From F1-60-MAGs149 sp037133215 (GTDB lineage: Bacteria; Actinomycetota; Thermoleophilia; Gaiellales; F1-60-MAGs149), in assembly GCA_037133215.1 (NCBI GenBank), contig JBAXOM010000047.1, forward strand, positions 1 through 16,473: DNA of 16,473 bases, given 5' to 3'. Positions 7,026-14,625 of this stretch are shown piece after piece. Numbering within the stretch: position 1 is the first letter of the stretch; every line of letters begins with the position of its first letter. Made by a program: the position numbers and the translations under genes. The notes beneath the pieces were generated by a model. The model was not told where the DNA came from. It saw nothing but the letters and a program-made list of their open reading frames with translations, and did not search any database.

Positions 7026-8114
7026 GTGGCAAGCAAGTGGCTTGAGGTTGGACAATTCGGACAGAGCGTCTGGTACGACAACGTGGCTCGCCCCGCTGTC
7101 GAGACGGGCCTGTTGGCGCGCATCATCGAAGAGGACGGCGTGACCGGTGGTACATCAAACCCATCGATCTTCGCCAAGAACGTCGAGGAGTCCGGCGCCT
7201 ACGACGAGGCGATCAGTTCCTTCCCCGCCGACGCCACGGCTGCTCAGATCTTCGAGCCCCTCTGGATCCAAGACATCCAGGCTGCCTGCGATGTGATGCG
7301 CCCGGTCTTCGACCGCACCAATGGTGCCGACGGCTTTATCTCGATTGAGGTCGAGGCAGACCTTGCCTTCGATACCGCAAACACGGTCAAGCGTGCCAAG
7401 GAGCTGCATCTCGCTGTCGATCGACCGAACGCGATGATCAAGGTGCCGGGCACGATCCCTGGGATCGATTCGTTTCGCCAGCTGACTGCAGCCGGTATCT
7501 CGATCAACGTCACGCTGCTCTTCTCCGTCGAGCGCTACACCGAGATCGCGCAGGCCTACGTGACCGGTATGGCCGAGCGGCTCGCCGCTGGCAAGCCCGT
7601 CACGGGCATTCAGTCTGTCGCCAGCTTCTTCGTCTCGCGCATTGATTCGAAAGTCGACGACATGCTGCCCGAGGGGTCCGACCTGCGAGGCAAGGCTGCT
7701 GTTGCGAACGCCAAGATCGCCTACGCCGACGTCTATCAGGCGACCTTTGAGGCTGGTGTCTGGGAGTCGATTGCGGCTGCTGGTGGCGCCCGCCAGCGCC
7801 CACTCTGGGCCTCGACGAGCACAAAGAACCCTGACTACTCGCCGACGCTCTACGTCGATGAGTTGATTGGCCCCGATACGGTCAACACGGTGCCGGATGC
7901 GACGCTGGAGGCGTACCGCACGCTGGGCAACCCTGGCTCGCGCATCACCGAGGACCTGGCCGGCGCCCGTGCCGTCATGCAGGGCATCGCCGATGCCGGC
8001 ATTAACTTCTCCGCCGTCACCAAAGAGCTTGAGGACGAGGGCGTCGCGTCGTTCCAGAATGCCTATGTAGGCATGCTCGAGGCGATCCAGAAGCGCCACG
8101 ACGCCGTCAGCTGA
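7026..8114 (+). CDS. tal: Transaldolase
   Basis: Transaldolase of the pentose phosphate pathway, which moves a dihydroxyacetone unit between sugar phosphates in the cytosol. The length of 362 residues fits actinobacterial Tal rather than the shorter enterobacterial forms. Motifs: GGTSNPSIFAKNVEES near residues 41-56 and the Schiff-base lysine in AMIKVPGT (K139); a C-terminal ELEDEGV..F region is also typical. I chose the GTG at 7026 because GGAGG (7016-7020) lies five bases before it. An in-frame GTG at 7014 would place the ribosome site inside the gene. Transketolase, zwf and opcA, its usual actinobacterial neighbours, are absent here. The upstream palindrome may regulate it together with the divergent operon. 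The stop codon is the first three bases of the 115-bp inverted-repeat element. Confidence 0.94.
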   Translation: MASKWLEVGQFGQSVWYDNVARPAVETGLLARIIEEDGVTGGTSNPSIFAKNVEESGAYDEAISSFPADATAAQIFEPLWIQDIQAACDVMRPVFDRTNGADGFISIEVEADLAFDTANTVKRAKELHLAVDRPNAMIKVPGTIPGIDSFRQLTAAGISINVTLLFSVERYTEIAQAYVTGMAERLAAGKPVTGIQSVASFFVSRIDSKVDDMLPEGSDLRGKAAVANAKIAYADVYQATFEAGVWESIAAAGGARQRPLWASTSTKNPDYSPTLYVDELIGPDTVNTVPDATLEAYRTLGNPGSRITEDLAGARAVMQGIADAGINFSAVTKELEDEGVASFQNAYVGMLEAIQKRHDAVS

Positions 8115-8226
8115 TGTCACAAAGGGGTCAGACCCTTATGTGACATGCCTGAAGCAATTCCCGAGGCGCACGACCAGCGATTGCTGCTTGGATGTCACAT
8201 AAGGGTCTGACCCCTTTGTGACATCA
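8112..8226. repeat. 115-bp inverted-repeat (REPIN/MITE-like) element filling a convergent gene junction
   Basis: Two perfect 35-bp inverted arms (8112-8146 and 8192-8226) flank a 45-base spacer. Each arm is itself almost palindromic: ATGTCACA at one end and TGTGACAT at the other, around GGGTC-A-GACCC, with one A/A mismatch and one G/T wobble. The spacer adds a small inner stem, AGCAAT (8153-8158) with ATTGCT (8180-8185). Each arm can therefore fold alone, or the two can pair end to end. The outermost TGA on each strand is the stop codon of the flanking gene: transaldolase at 8112-8114 and the MMPL transporter at 8224-8226. The architecture matches REPIN-type doublets of REP sequences or a short non-autonomous mobile element. 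It may also end transcription from both sides, although no T-run is present. No transposase is in the window. Confidence 0.85.
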
Positions 8227-10338
8227 CGCGCCCGGCAGGATTCGATCCAGCCAGCCGGGCAGCCACCAGTTCTTGTCGCCGATCAGCACCATGACGCTCG
8301 GCACGAGCATCAGGCGCACGACTGTGGCGTCGATCAGAACCGCGGTTGCCAGGCCGATGCCGAACATCTTGATCACGACGTTGTCGATCAGCACGAAAGC
8401 CATAAAGACCGTGATCATGATCAGCGCTGCTGCCGTGATCACACGCGCGGTGTGAGACAGGCCGACCTCGATACTTCGAAGTGTCGAGGCACCACGCTCG
8501 TGTTCCTCGCGAACGCTGCTGATCAGGAACACCTGATAATCCATCGAGAGTCCGAACAGGATGGCGAACATCATCATCGGCACGTAGGCCTCGATCTGCA
8601 CCGCCTCGGGCACGCCGATGTAACGAGAGGCCCAACCCCACTCGAAGATTGCGACGATCACGCCGTACGCAGCGCCGACGGAGAGCACGTTCATCACCGC
8701 ACCGCTGAGCGGTACGAGGATGGAGCGGAACTCGACGACCAGCAGGAGGAACGAGAGCAGAATCACCGCACCGATGAAGAACGGCAGCCGGTCGGTAATG
8801 CGATTGGACAGCGCGATCATCGCCGGCGTCACTCCAGTGACGTCGACCGTCACGGCCTTGCCAGCAATCGGCTGTACCTCACCGGGAAGACGATTGACCA
8901 AGTCTTCCGTGGCCTGTGCGGTCGGCGACGACTTGGGTACTACTTGGATCAGCGTCACCTTCTGCTTGGCGTTGATTGCCGGCGGATAGACGACCTTGAC
9001 GTCACTGTCCTTACCGACGGCAGCGATGATCTTCTTTGCGCCCGCCTGATCCGTATACGGTGACAACACAATCTCGATGGGCCCGTTCTCGCCGGCACCG
9101 TAGGCCTTCGCGATTTGGTCGTACGCGGCCCGCGTCGTCGAGCCCTGAGGATCGGAGCCAGCGTCGACCTGACCCAGCGTCATCGAGAAGAACGGAATTG
9201 TCAGGGCGCCGAGGATCACCACGGCGATCAGCAGAAAGGGAATCGGGTGGGAACCGACAACGCGCGCCCATCGCCCCCACATACCGCTCGAAATTTCGCC
9301 CGCCGAATCGATCGGAGGCGCATTGCGATCGCGCTTACGAAGAATGCGCATGCCAAACAGCGAGAGCAGTGCCGGCAGCAGGGTGAGCGCTGCCAAAATC
9401 GCGGTCAGTACGGCGAACGAGGCTGTGACGCCCAACAGTGAGACGGTCGGGATACCGGCGAGGAAGAGGCCGGTGAGGGCAATCGCAACGGTGACACCTG
9501 CCACCAGCACCGCGCGGCCAGCGGTACCGAGCGCGGCTGGGATCGACTCTTCGATAGTCATGCCCGCCCGTAGTTGCTCGCGATGGCGATTGACGATGAA
9601 GACCGCGTAATCGATGCCGACGCCGAGCCCGATCATCGCAGCGAGCACCGGTGCGATCGACGAGATGGGCGTAACCGATGAAAACACGGTGATCGACATC
9701 AGCCCCAACATCAACCCAGCGATCGCGCTGAGGAGCGGTGCCACCATGGCGAGCACCGTCATGAAGGCGATCGAGAGGATAATCAGAGCCGCAAAGAGCC
9801 CGAGTACCTCGGAGATGTCCTGCCCTGCGCCCGCTGCCTCAGCCGCCGGCGCACCCGAGTAGGCGATATGAACGCCCGATACGGCTTTGACTGGCGCCAT
9901 CACATCCTGCAGATGGGTGTACATCGCCGGCGTGATGTCGTTGACGTTGACCGTGTAACGAATATTGATCAGTGCCGTCGATCCGTCGGACGAGACGGTG
10001 CTTGGCTCGGCGAAGGGGTTTCCCACCACGCCCATCGACGGCAGCGTCTTGATGTCCTTGATGGCCTTTGTGATGACGTCTTGCGTCGCCTTTACCTTCA
10101 TTGCCCCGGGGGCGCCGTAGACCACGATTTGGCCAGGCGTACCGGTATTCGAAGTTGGGAAGGCCCGATTAAGCGTGTCGCTGCCACGAAAAGCGCTCGT
10201 GCCAGGAACGGACAACCCTTCGTTGTCGTTGACATCAACGAGCTTCGTGGCTGTCGTCATTCCTGCCAGCAGAAGGATCCAAAGCACGACGACGACCCAG
10301 CGGTATCGCGCGCACAGTGCTCCAAGCTTGGCAACCAT
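8224..10338 (-). CDS. MMPL/RND-family membrane transporter
   Basis: Large membrane protein of 704 residues, the typical size of the MMPL family (proton-driven export of lipids, drugs or other hydrophobic solutes). It has the RND two-half layout: helix 1 (about 13-30), a first extracytoplasmic domain (31-175), a helix bundle (about 176-328), a cytoplasmic linker (329-360), helix 7 (about 363-385), a second outer domain (386-515), and a second helix bundle (about 517-688). The Asp-Tyr pairs used for proton relay are present in both halves: GVGIDYAVF (D243-Y244) and GLSMDYQVF (D600-Y601). The ATG at 10338 has GGGAGGA five to six bases upstream. It is divergent from the DUF1185 gene and converges on transaldolase, and its stop lies in the inverted-repeat element. 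No regulator, lipid-synthesis or accessory gene is adjacent, so the substrate is unknown. Confidence 0.9.
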   Translation of the reverse strand: MVAKLGALCARYRWVVVVLWILLLAGMTTATKLVDVNDNEGLSVPGTSAFRGSDTLNRAFPTSNTGTPGQIVVYGAPGAMKVKATQDVITKAIKDIKTLPSMGVVGNPFAEPSTVSSDGSTALINIRYTVNVNDITPAMYTHLQDVMAPVKAVSGVHIAYSGAPAAEAAGAGQDISEVLGLFAALIILSIAFMTVLAMVAPLLSAIAGLMLGLMSITVFSSVTPISSIAPVLAAMIGLGVGIDYAVFIVNRHREQLRAGMTIEESIPAALGTAGRAVLVAGVTVAIALTGLFLAGIPTVSLLGVTASFAVLTAILAALTLLPALLSLFGMRILRKRDRNAPPIDSAGEISSGMWGRWARVVGSHPIPFLLIAVVILGALTIPFFSMTLGQVDAGSDPQGSTTRAAYDQIAKAYGAGENGPIEIVLSPYTDQAGAKKIIAAVGKDSDVKVVYPPAINAKQKVTLIQVVPKSSPTAQATEDLVNRLPGEVQPIAGKAVTVDVTGVTPAMIALSNRITDRLPFFIGAVILLSFLLLVVEFRSILVPLSGAVMNVLSVGAAYGVIVAIFEWGWASRYIGVPEAVQIEAYVPMMMFAILFGLSMDYQVFLISSVREEHERGASTLRSIEVGLSHTARVITAAALIMITVFMAFVLIDNVVIKMFGIGLATAVLIDATVVRLMLVPSVMVLIGDKNWWLPGWLDRILPGA

Positions 10339-10356
10339 TGTTTCCTCCCTTAAGAA

Positions 10357-10362
10357 ACTCTA
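10357..10362 (-). promoter_or_regulatory. Possible -10 box for the MMPL gene
   Basis: On the minus strand this reads TAGAGT, fitting the actinobacterial TAnnnT pattern, 18 bases before the MMPL start and just upstream of its GGGAGGA ribosome site. The same hexamer precedes the initiator tRNA gene. No convincing -35 box is visible at the right distance, so this is tentative. Confidence 0.3.
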
Positions 10363-10403
10363 TCGGACTTGAGGCCAACGTCGCTTTTGCCGAGCGGTCA
10401 CCC

Positions 10404-10409
10404 TAAACT
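10404..10409 (+). promoter_or_regulatory. Possible -10 box for the DUF1185 cluster
   Basis: TAAACT matches TAnnnT and lies 25 bases before the ATG at 10435, upstream of its ribosome site. It is in the 96-base divergent gap with the MMPL gene. No clear -35 box is visible at 16-19 bases upstream. Confidence 0.3.
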
Positions 10410-10434
10410 GCCCGCATCGCCTGAGGAGAGTCTG

Positions 10435-11022
10435 ATGAGCCTGTTTGAGATCCGTAAGATCGTCACGATCACCGAGGAGATCCACCACGATTTCGGTCCG
10501 CAGCCGGAACAGCCGGCGCGCAAGGGTGCCGTGCTGGCCGTCGTCACGAATCCGTACGTCGGCACGTACGTCGAGGATCTCAGCCCCGCGATGGACGAGT
10601 TGAAGGCGCTGGGCGAACACCTCGGCAAAATCTTGATCGATCATCTCGGCGGCGATGCCTCGGCCATTGAGGGCTATGGCAAGGGTGCCATCGTCGGCTC
10701 GAATGGCGAGATCGAACACGGTGCCATGTGGCATATCCCCGGCGGTGGCGGCATGCGCGCAGCGATCGGTGGCGGCACCTCCATCGTGCCGTCGACGAAG
10801 AAGGTTGGCCCAGTCGGTGCCCGCCTTGACGTGCCACTGACCCACATCGACTGGTCCTACGTCGGTAGCCATTACGACGCAATCGAAGTTGGTGTACCCG
10901 ATGCACCACGCGCCGACGAAATGGTCTTGATCCTTGCGATGGCCACGACGGGTCGCGTCCACGAGCGTCTGGCAACAGGCTTCTCGCTCGAAGACCGCGG
11001 CAAGCCAGGCGTCCCCGCATGA
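10435..11022 (+). CDS. Amino acid synthesis family protein (DUF1185/PF06684-like)
   Basis: A 195-residue soluble protein that I recognise as the DUF1185 'amino acid synthesis' family from segments such as IRKIVTITEEIHHDFG (6-21), AVVTNPYVGTYVEDL (about 36-50), an HGAMWHIPGGGGMRAA block near 98-113, and a C-terminal MATTGRVHERL. Known structures of the family show a chorismate-mutase-like fold variant; a true enzymatic reaction has not been settled, to my knowledge. The start at 10435 is chosen for GAGGAG (10423-10428), six bases upstream. It is the first gene of a plus-strand cluster and its stop overlaps the next start (ATGA, 11019-11022). It therefore works with the dehydrogenase and probably with the racemase-like gene downstream. 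Such proteins tend to sit in catabolic clusters for amino- or imino-acid compounds; that role here is inference. Confidence 0.85.
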   Translation: MSLFEIRKIVTITEEIHHDFGPQPEQPARKGAVLAVVTNPYVGTYVEDLSPAMDELKALGEHLGKILIDHLGGDASAIEGYGKGAIVGSNGEIEHGAMWHIPGGGGMRAAIGGGTSIVPSTKKVGPVGARLDVPLTHIDWSYVGSHYDAIEVGVPDAPRADEMVLILAMATTGRVHERLATGFSLEDRGKPGVPA

Positions 11023-11885
11023 GAATCGCCTTCATTGGCCTCGGCCGCATGGGCTGGCACCTCGCCGGTCACCTAGCCACTGCTGGCCACGAGTTGTCCG
11101 TCTTCGATATCGACGCCGACGCAGCACAGCGTTGGGCTACCGAATTTAGTGGTACCGCTGCCGCCTCGATCGCTGAGGCCGTAGCCGACTGCAGCGTCGT
11201 CTGCTCGTCCGTCCCGGCCGACCCGCAACTGCGGAGCATCTGGGATGCAGCGCAGGGCAGCCTCGCCGACGGTGCAATTTGGATCGACCACTCCACGACC
11301 TCCGCCGAGATCGCGCGCGAGCTCGCTGCCGAGGCGACGGCGGGTGGCTGCTCCTTTATCGATGCACCCGTCTCGGGCGGCACGGTCGGCGCCGAGAACG
11401 GCAAGTTGGCCGTGATGGCCGGCGGCGACGCCTCGGCATGGGAGACGGCCAGCCAAGTCGTCGCTGCCTACGCAGCCCGTGCCAACCTGATTGGCGGCCC
11501 GGGCGCGGGACAGCTGACGAAGATGGCCAACCAGATCTGCGTGCTCGGCGTCGGTCAAGCACTCGCCGAGGGTCTTACCTTTGCCGAACAGTCCGGGCTC
11601 GACCCGCGCAAAGTGCTCGAGGTGATGCTGACGGGCTCGTCGACGTCGTGGATGATGGAGAACCGCGCCGAGTCGATGATCGCCGGCGAATTCGATTTCG
11701 GCTTCTCGACCACCCTGATGCGCAAAGACGTCTCACTCGTCCTCGACGAGGCCGACCGCAAGGGCTTCGAACTCCCCGTCACGGCGCTGGTCGCCGAACT
11801 GCTCGACGAGGTGGATGCGATGGGTGGCGCCAACGGGGACTGGTGCAGCCTGATGCAGCGCCAGCGTGCCGCAGCGACCGACTGA
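11019..11885 (+). CDS. NAD(P)-dependent beta-hydroxyacid dehydrogenase (3-hydroxyisobutyrate dehydrogenase family)
   Basis: Oxidoreductase of 288 residues in the 6-phosphogluconate/3-hydroxyisobutyrate dehydrogenase superfamily. The N-terminal Rossmann motif GLGRMG is at 7-12, and Asp30 (VFDID) at the end of the second strand suggests NAD rather than NADP. The substrate-binding block DAPVSGGTVGAENGKLAVMA lies at 115-134. The catalytic motif GAGQLTKMANQ has Lys168 and Asn171. Tartronate semialdehyde, 3-hydroxyisobutyrate and related short beta-hydroxyacids are family substrates; none can be singled out. Its start overlaps the stop of the DUF1185 gene by four bases, with no strong ribosome site of its own, so translation is probably coupled. 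The racemase-like gene follows after 52 bases. Confidence 0.9.
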   Translation: MRIAFIGLGRMGWHLAGHLATAGHELSVFDIDADAAQRWATEFSGTAAASIAEAVADCSVVCSSVPADPQLRSIWDAAQGSLADGAIWIDHSTTSAEIARELAAEATAGGCSFIDAPVSGGTVGAENGKLAVMAGGDASAWETASQVVAAYAARANLIGGPGAGQLTKMANQICVLGVGQALAEGLTFAEQSGLDPRKVLEVMLTGSSTSWMMENRAESMIAGEFDFGFSTTLMRKDVSLVLDEADRKGFELPVTALVAELLDEVDAMGGANGDWCSLMQRQRAAATD

Positions 11886-11937
11886 GACGACCCTCTGCGA
11901 GTAGGGTTATCGGGTCCAGCACTACCCGGAGGTTGAG

Positions 11938-12708
11938 ATGCCTAAGCGCGTACTCGTGATCGTGCCGTTCCCCCTCGACGATGAGGGCGTGGCCAATCGG
12001 CGTCTGCAGGCCTCCGCAATCGACCTAGGCCCAGATATCCAGTTCGATTTCGAGCCGGTCAAGGCAGGCGCTGCACTGCTCGATAGCTTCCACGATTCGA
12101 TGCTCGCGGACCTCGCGCTCTACGAGGTCGGCATGTCGGCTCAGGAGCGTGGCTACGACGCGGTCTGCAGCGACACGATGAGTGACTCGGGTGTCAATGC
12201 CTTGCGTTCGTTGCTCGACATTCCGGTGATTGGCCCTGGGCGCGCCTCGTACCTGACGGCGCTGATGCTCGGCCAGCGGTTCTCGGTGCTAACGCAGTGG
12301 GACGGCTGGATTCCGATCTACCAGAAGGGCATCCACGACGCAGGACTCGATGCGCACTGTGCCTCGATTCGGTCGATCAACATGCGGCCCGACCTGAAGA
12401 ACCTGCTGGGCGGCAAAGAAGAGGTCGTCTTTCCGCTCTTGCTCGCTGAGGCCCAACGCTGCATCGAGGACGGTGCCGACGTGATCTGCCTCGGCTCGAC
12501 GACGATGCATCAGGCGCACGGCTTTCTGACGGAGAACCTGCCCGTGCCCGTCATCAACCCTGGTCCGCTCAGCTACGCAATCGCCCACATGCTGCTCGTC
12601 ACGGGCCTCTCGCAGAGCCACAGCTTCTACCACCAGCCCGAGGTACCAAAGCAGGGCATGACTGCCGCGATGCTCGACGCTGCCCGGGCCTACGAGGCCG
12701 GGCAGGAG

Positions 12709-12711
<3 letters not shown>
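11938..12711 (+). CDS. Asp/Glu/hydantoin racemase-fold protein lacking both canonical cysteines
   Basis: Protein of 257 residues of the Asp/Glu/hydantoin racemase superfamily, with the family frame RGYDAV...SDSGV (71-85), VIGPGRAS (97-104) and GADVICLGSTTM (179-190). It has its own strong ribosome site (GGAGG, 11928-11932, five bases before ATG). In active racemases a Cys occurs in each half, roughly at YDA...C.SD and LGCAGM. By eye these positions are Thr80 and Ser187 here, while the only nearby cysteines (C77, C184) are shifted by three residues. Two-base racemisation by a thiol pair is therefore doubtful; a lyase, isomerase, hydrolase or binding role is possible. The gene belongs with the DUF1185/dehydrogenase pair upstream. 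Its TAG stop overlaps the 3' end of the convergent initiator tRNA gene. Confidence 0.82.
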
Positions 12712-12782
<71 letters not shown>

Positions 12783-12793
12783 TCGTGACGGCA

Positions 12794-12799
12794 ACTCTA
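12794..12799 (-). promoter_or_regulatory. Possible -10 box of the initiator tRNA
   Basis: Minus-strand TAGAGT, 11 bases before the mature tRNA 5' end, fits TAnnnT and the expected position for a short tRNA leader. A -35 box is not obvious in the 67-base gap from the recX stop. Confidence 0.4.
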
Positions 12800-12849
12800 G
12801 CGCTGATCACGATTTGAGGCACCACTTCACAGGTTCTACCCCATTCGGT

Positions 12850-13638
12850 TTAGCCGTCTCGGAGACGCTGCAGGAGCTGCTGCGTTTGTACTGAGGTGGC
12901 ACCGTGGCGCACGCAGTAGGCATAGGCACGCCGCCCGGCACCCGCATCGCTGCCGGCCGTTGGGTAGCGACGGCGAACCTGTTTCTCCAGAGCAGCGACG
13001 TCGACGGCGCCACGCGCTGCTGCTGTTTTCGTCGCAGCGGGTGCGAGCTCGGCCGTCACCCTCCCAATCACGTCGGGACCAAAACCACGGCGCGCAAGGA
13101 AGGCATATGCGCGTTGGCGCGTCTTCGTCGTGCTTGGACGCGACTCGAGCAATCGCCGCGCGACCGCTTCAGCATCGAAGTTGGCATATGCCTCGTCGAG
13201 CGCCCCCTCCACCACCTCGGGAGCAAAGCCCTGCGTGCGCAACCGCTGGCGTGCCGAATAGGGAGCCTGCCCCTCCTCCATCAACCGTCGTGCGCGCCCC
13301 CGCGCCAGGGCATCGTCGTTGAGGATGCCGAGCGCATCGCAGCGCTCGAGCGTCTGGGTGATCACCGACGGTGCATAGCCCTTGCGGGTCAGACGCTCGC
13401 CCATTTTGGCGCGAGAGGCCATCCGAAAATCGAGCGAGCGCACCGCATACGCGAAGGCCTGCTCGGTCTGCGCCCGCTGCTCAAGTGAGGCACGGCGTGC
13501 GTCCGTCAGGTCTTCCCCGACGCGCAGGTGCTCATCCGCGACGAGGCCGACGGGCAGCGTCGCCCAAAAACTGCCATCGAGATGGACGCGCACGACTGGC
13601 TTAGTGGCCGATGGTGCCAATCGCGTGATCTCGGCCAT
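12850..13638 (-). CDS. recX: Regulatory protein RecX
   Basis: RecX modulates RecA filaments during recombination and SOS. This copy has 262 residues, longer than many RecX proteins (about 150-200), with an N-terminal beta-type extension (about 8-45: VVRVHLDGSFWATLPVG). The three-helix repeats follow: QAFAYAVRSLDFRMASRAKM (about 60-79), ERLTRKGYAP, LGILNDDALARGRARRLMEEG and LRTQGFAPEVVEGAL. Then comes a second set around ARRLLESRPST and RRGFGPDVI. The ATG at 13638 is used because the conserved domain starts shortly after. The frame is open farther upstream, but that would overlap the opposite ppx gene. There is no properly spaced ribosome site; a TATATT box ends six bases before the ATG, suggesting a leaderless mRNA. 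recA, its common neighbour, is not in the window. Confidence 0.9.
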   Translation of the reverse strand: MAEITRLAPSATKPVVRVHLDGSFWATLPVGLVADEHLRVGEDLTDARRASLEQRAQTEQAFAYAVRSLDFRMASRAKMGERLTRKGYAPSVITQTLERCDALGILNDDALARGRARRLMEEGQAPYSARQRLRTQGFAPEVVEGALDEAYANFDAEAVARRLLESRPSTTKTRQRAYAFLARRGFGPDVIGRVTAELAPAATKTAAARGAVDVAALEKQVRRRYPTAGSDAGAGRRAYAYCVRHGATSVQTQQLLQRLRDG

Positions 13639-13644
13639 GCCTCG

Positions 13645-13650
13645 AATATA
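13645..13650 (-). promoter_or_regulatory. -10 box of recX, probable leaderless promoter
   Basis: Minus-strand TATATT with six bases between it and the recX ATG, so transcription would begin at or next to the start codon. A weak -35-like TTCCGA lies 17 bases upstream. Inferred from spacing and from the lack of a ribosome site. Confidence 0.5.
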
Positions 13651-13692
13651 TCGCCCACCATGCCAGTCGGAACCTCCGCCCGTCGTGCCGCG

Positions 13693-13698
13693 TACGCT
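13693..13698 (+). promoter_or_regulatory. -10 box of ppx, probable leaderless promoter
   Basis: TACGCT fits TAnnnT, with seven bases between it and the ATG at 13706, and there is no ribosome site in the gap. This predicts a transcript starting on or beside the start codon. No clear -35 box is visible. Confidence 0.4.
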
Positions 13699-13705
13699 TT
13701 CGCGC

Positions 13706-14623
13706 ATGCGGGCAGCGGTGATCGACATGGGGACAAACTCGACGCGGCTGCTGATCGCAGACGTCGCGGGTGGCGAAATCGTCGAGCTCGAGCGTCTGAT
13801 GACGATCACCCGCCTTGGTGCGCACGTCGATCGAGACCACCGTCTTGCCGAGACCTCGATGGGACGGACGCGCAAGGTCGTGACCGACTACGTCGAGCGG
13901 GCGCGGGCCATGAATGCGGACGTCATCTTCGCGAGCGCGACGAGTGCCGTGCGCGACAGCAACAACGGCGAGGCGTTCATGGCCTCCCTCGCACGCGATC
14001 TGGGTATCGCGGCCCGTGTGTTGTCGGGCGATGAGGAGGCCCGGGCAACCTTCCGCGGTGTCACCTCGGCCCAACTGACGACCGAGCCGACGGCAGTGAT
14101 CGACGTCGGCGGCGGCTCAACCGAGATCGTGGTCGGCCAGGGCACCCACGTGCTCGGCGCCGTCTCGCTGCAGGCAGGCTGCGTACGCGCCACAGAGCGT
14201 TGGCTCAGCGAGGATCGAGTCGGCCCCGAGCAGATGACGATCGCGCGCCAAGAGATCGACCTCCTGCTCGACCGCCACCTCCCACCCGACCTGGCCAAGA
14301 CGGTGGTCGGTGAGCCGATTGCGGTGGCGGGCACGGCCACCACGCTCGCCGCGCTCGACCTCAAGCTGCCGGGCTACGACGCCGAGCGGATCCATGGACA
14401 TCGCGTCGATCGTGACGTCGTCGCAACCTGGATCGCGAAGCTCGCACCCCTGACAGCCGCCGAGCGCCACTCGCTCTACCCGGCGATCGAATCGGGTCGA
14501 GCCGCGTTGATCGTGGGTGGCTCAATCGTGTTGCTGGCCGCACTCGATGCGCTCTACGCCGATGGCTACGTTGCCTCTGAGCGCGACATCCTGCACGGCC
14601 TCGTCCTGGGCCTCGCCTCGTAG
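13706..14623 (+). CDS. ppx: Ppx/GppA family exopolyphosphatase / guanosine pentaphosphatase
   Basis: Cytosolic phosphatase of the ASKHA fold that removes terminal phosphate from polyphosphate or pppGpp. It has 305 residues: the short form with only the two ribonuclease-H-like lobes and no C-terminal HD-type domain, as in actinobacterial Ppx proteins. Motifs: phosphate loop 1 VIDMGTNSTRLLIADV (5-20), TSAVRDSNNGEAF (79-91), the catalytic-Glu region LSGDEEARATFRGV (106-119), phosphate loop 2 AVIDVGGGSTEIVVG (130-144) and AGTATTLAALDL (208-219). The ATG at 13706 puts the first motif right at the N-terminus as expected. It is divergent from recX across 67 bases and appears leaderless. Polyphosphate and pppGpp activity cannot be separated by sequence alone. 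The PiT permease in the same window is a thematic phosphate link but not an operon. Confidence 0.92.
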   Translation: MRAAVIDMGTNSTRLLIADVAGGEIVELERLMTITRLGAHVDRDHRLAETSMGRTRKVVTDYVERARAMNADVIFASATSAVRDSNNGEAFMASLARDLGIAARVLSGDEEARATFRGVTSAQLTTEPTAVIDVGGGSTEIVVGQGTHVLGAVSLQAGCVRATERWLSEDRVGPEQMTIARQEIDLLLDRHLPPDLAKTVVGEPIAVAGTATTLAALDLKLPGYDAERIHGHRVDRDVVATWIAKLAPLTAAERHSLYPAIESGRAALIVGGSIVLLAALDALYADGYVASERDILHGLVLGLAS

Positions 14624-14625
14624 AG

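Noticed and set aside
7155..8120. Long open frame (321 codons) antisense to transaldolase
   Set aside because: It is a mirror of the strongly supported transaldolase gene, a common artefact of G+C-rich codon bias. Its Arg/Asp/His/Gly-rich composition has no recognisable domain.
8218..9063. Open frame of 281 codons antisense to the MMPL gene
   Set aside because: Extremely His/Asp/Gln-rich, no domain, and fully within the well-supported transporter.
11911..11928. CGGGT/ACCCG pair just before the racemase-like gene
   Set aside because: Five-base stem overlapping the ribosome-site region; not distinguishable from chance in this base composition.
13382..13705. Upstream extension of the Ppx frame, giving a 413-residue protein
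   Set aside because: It lies antisense to recX and has no Ppx features; the conserved first motif begins right after the ATG at 13706.
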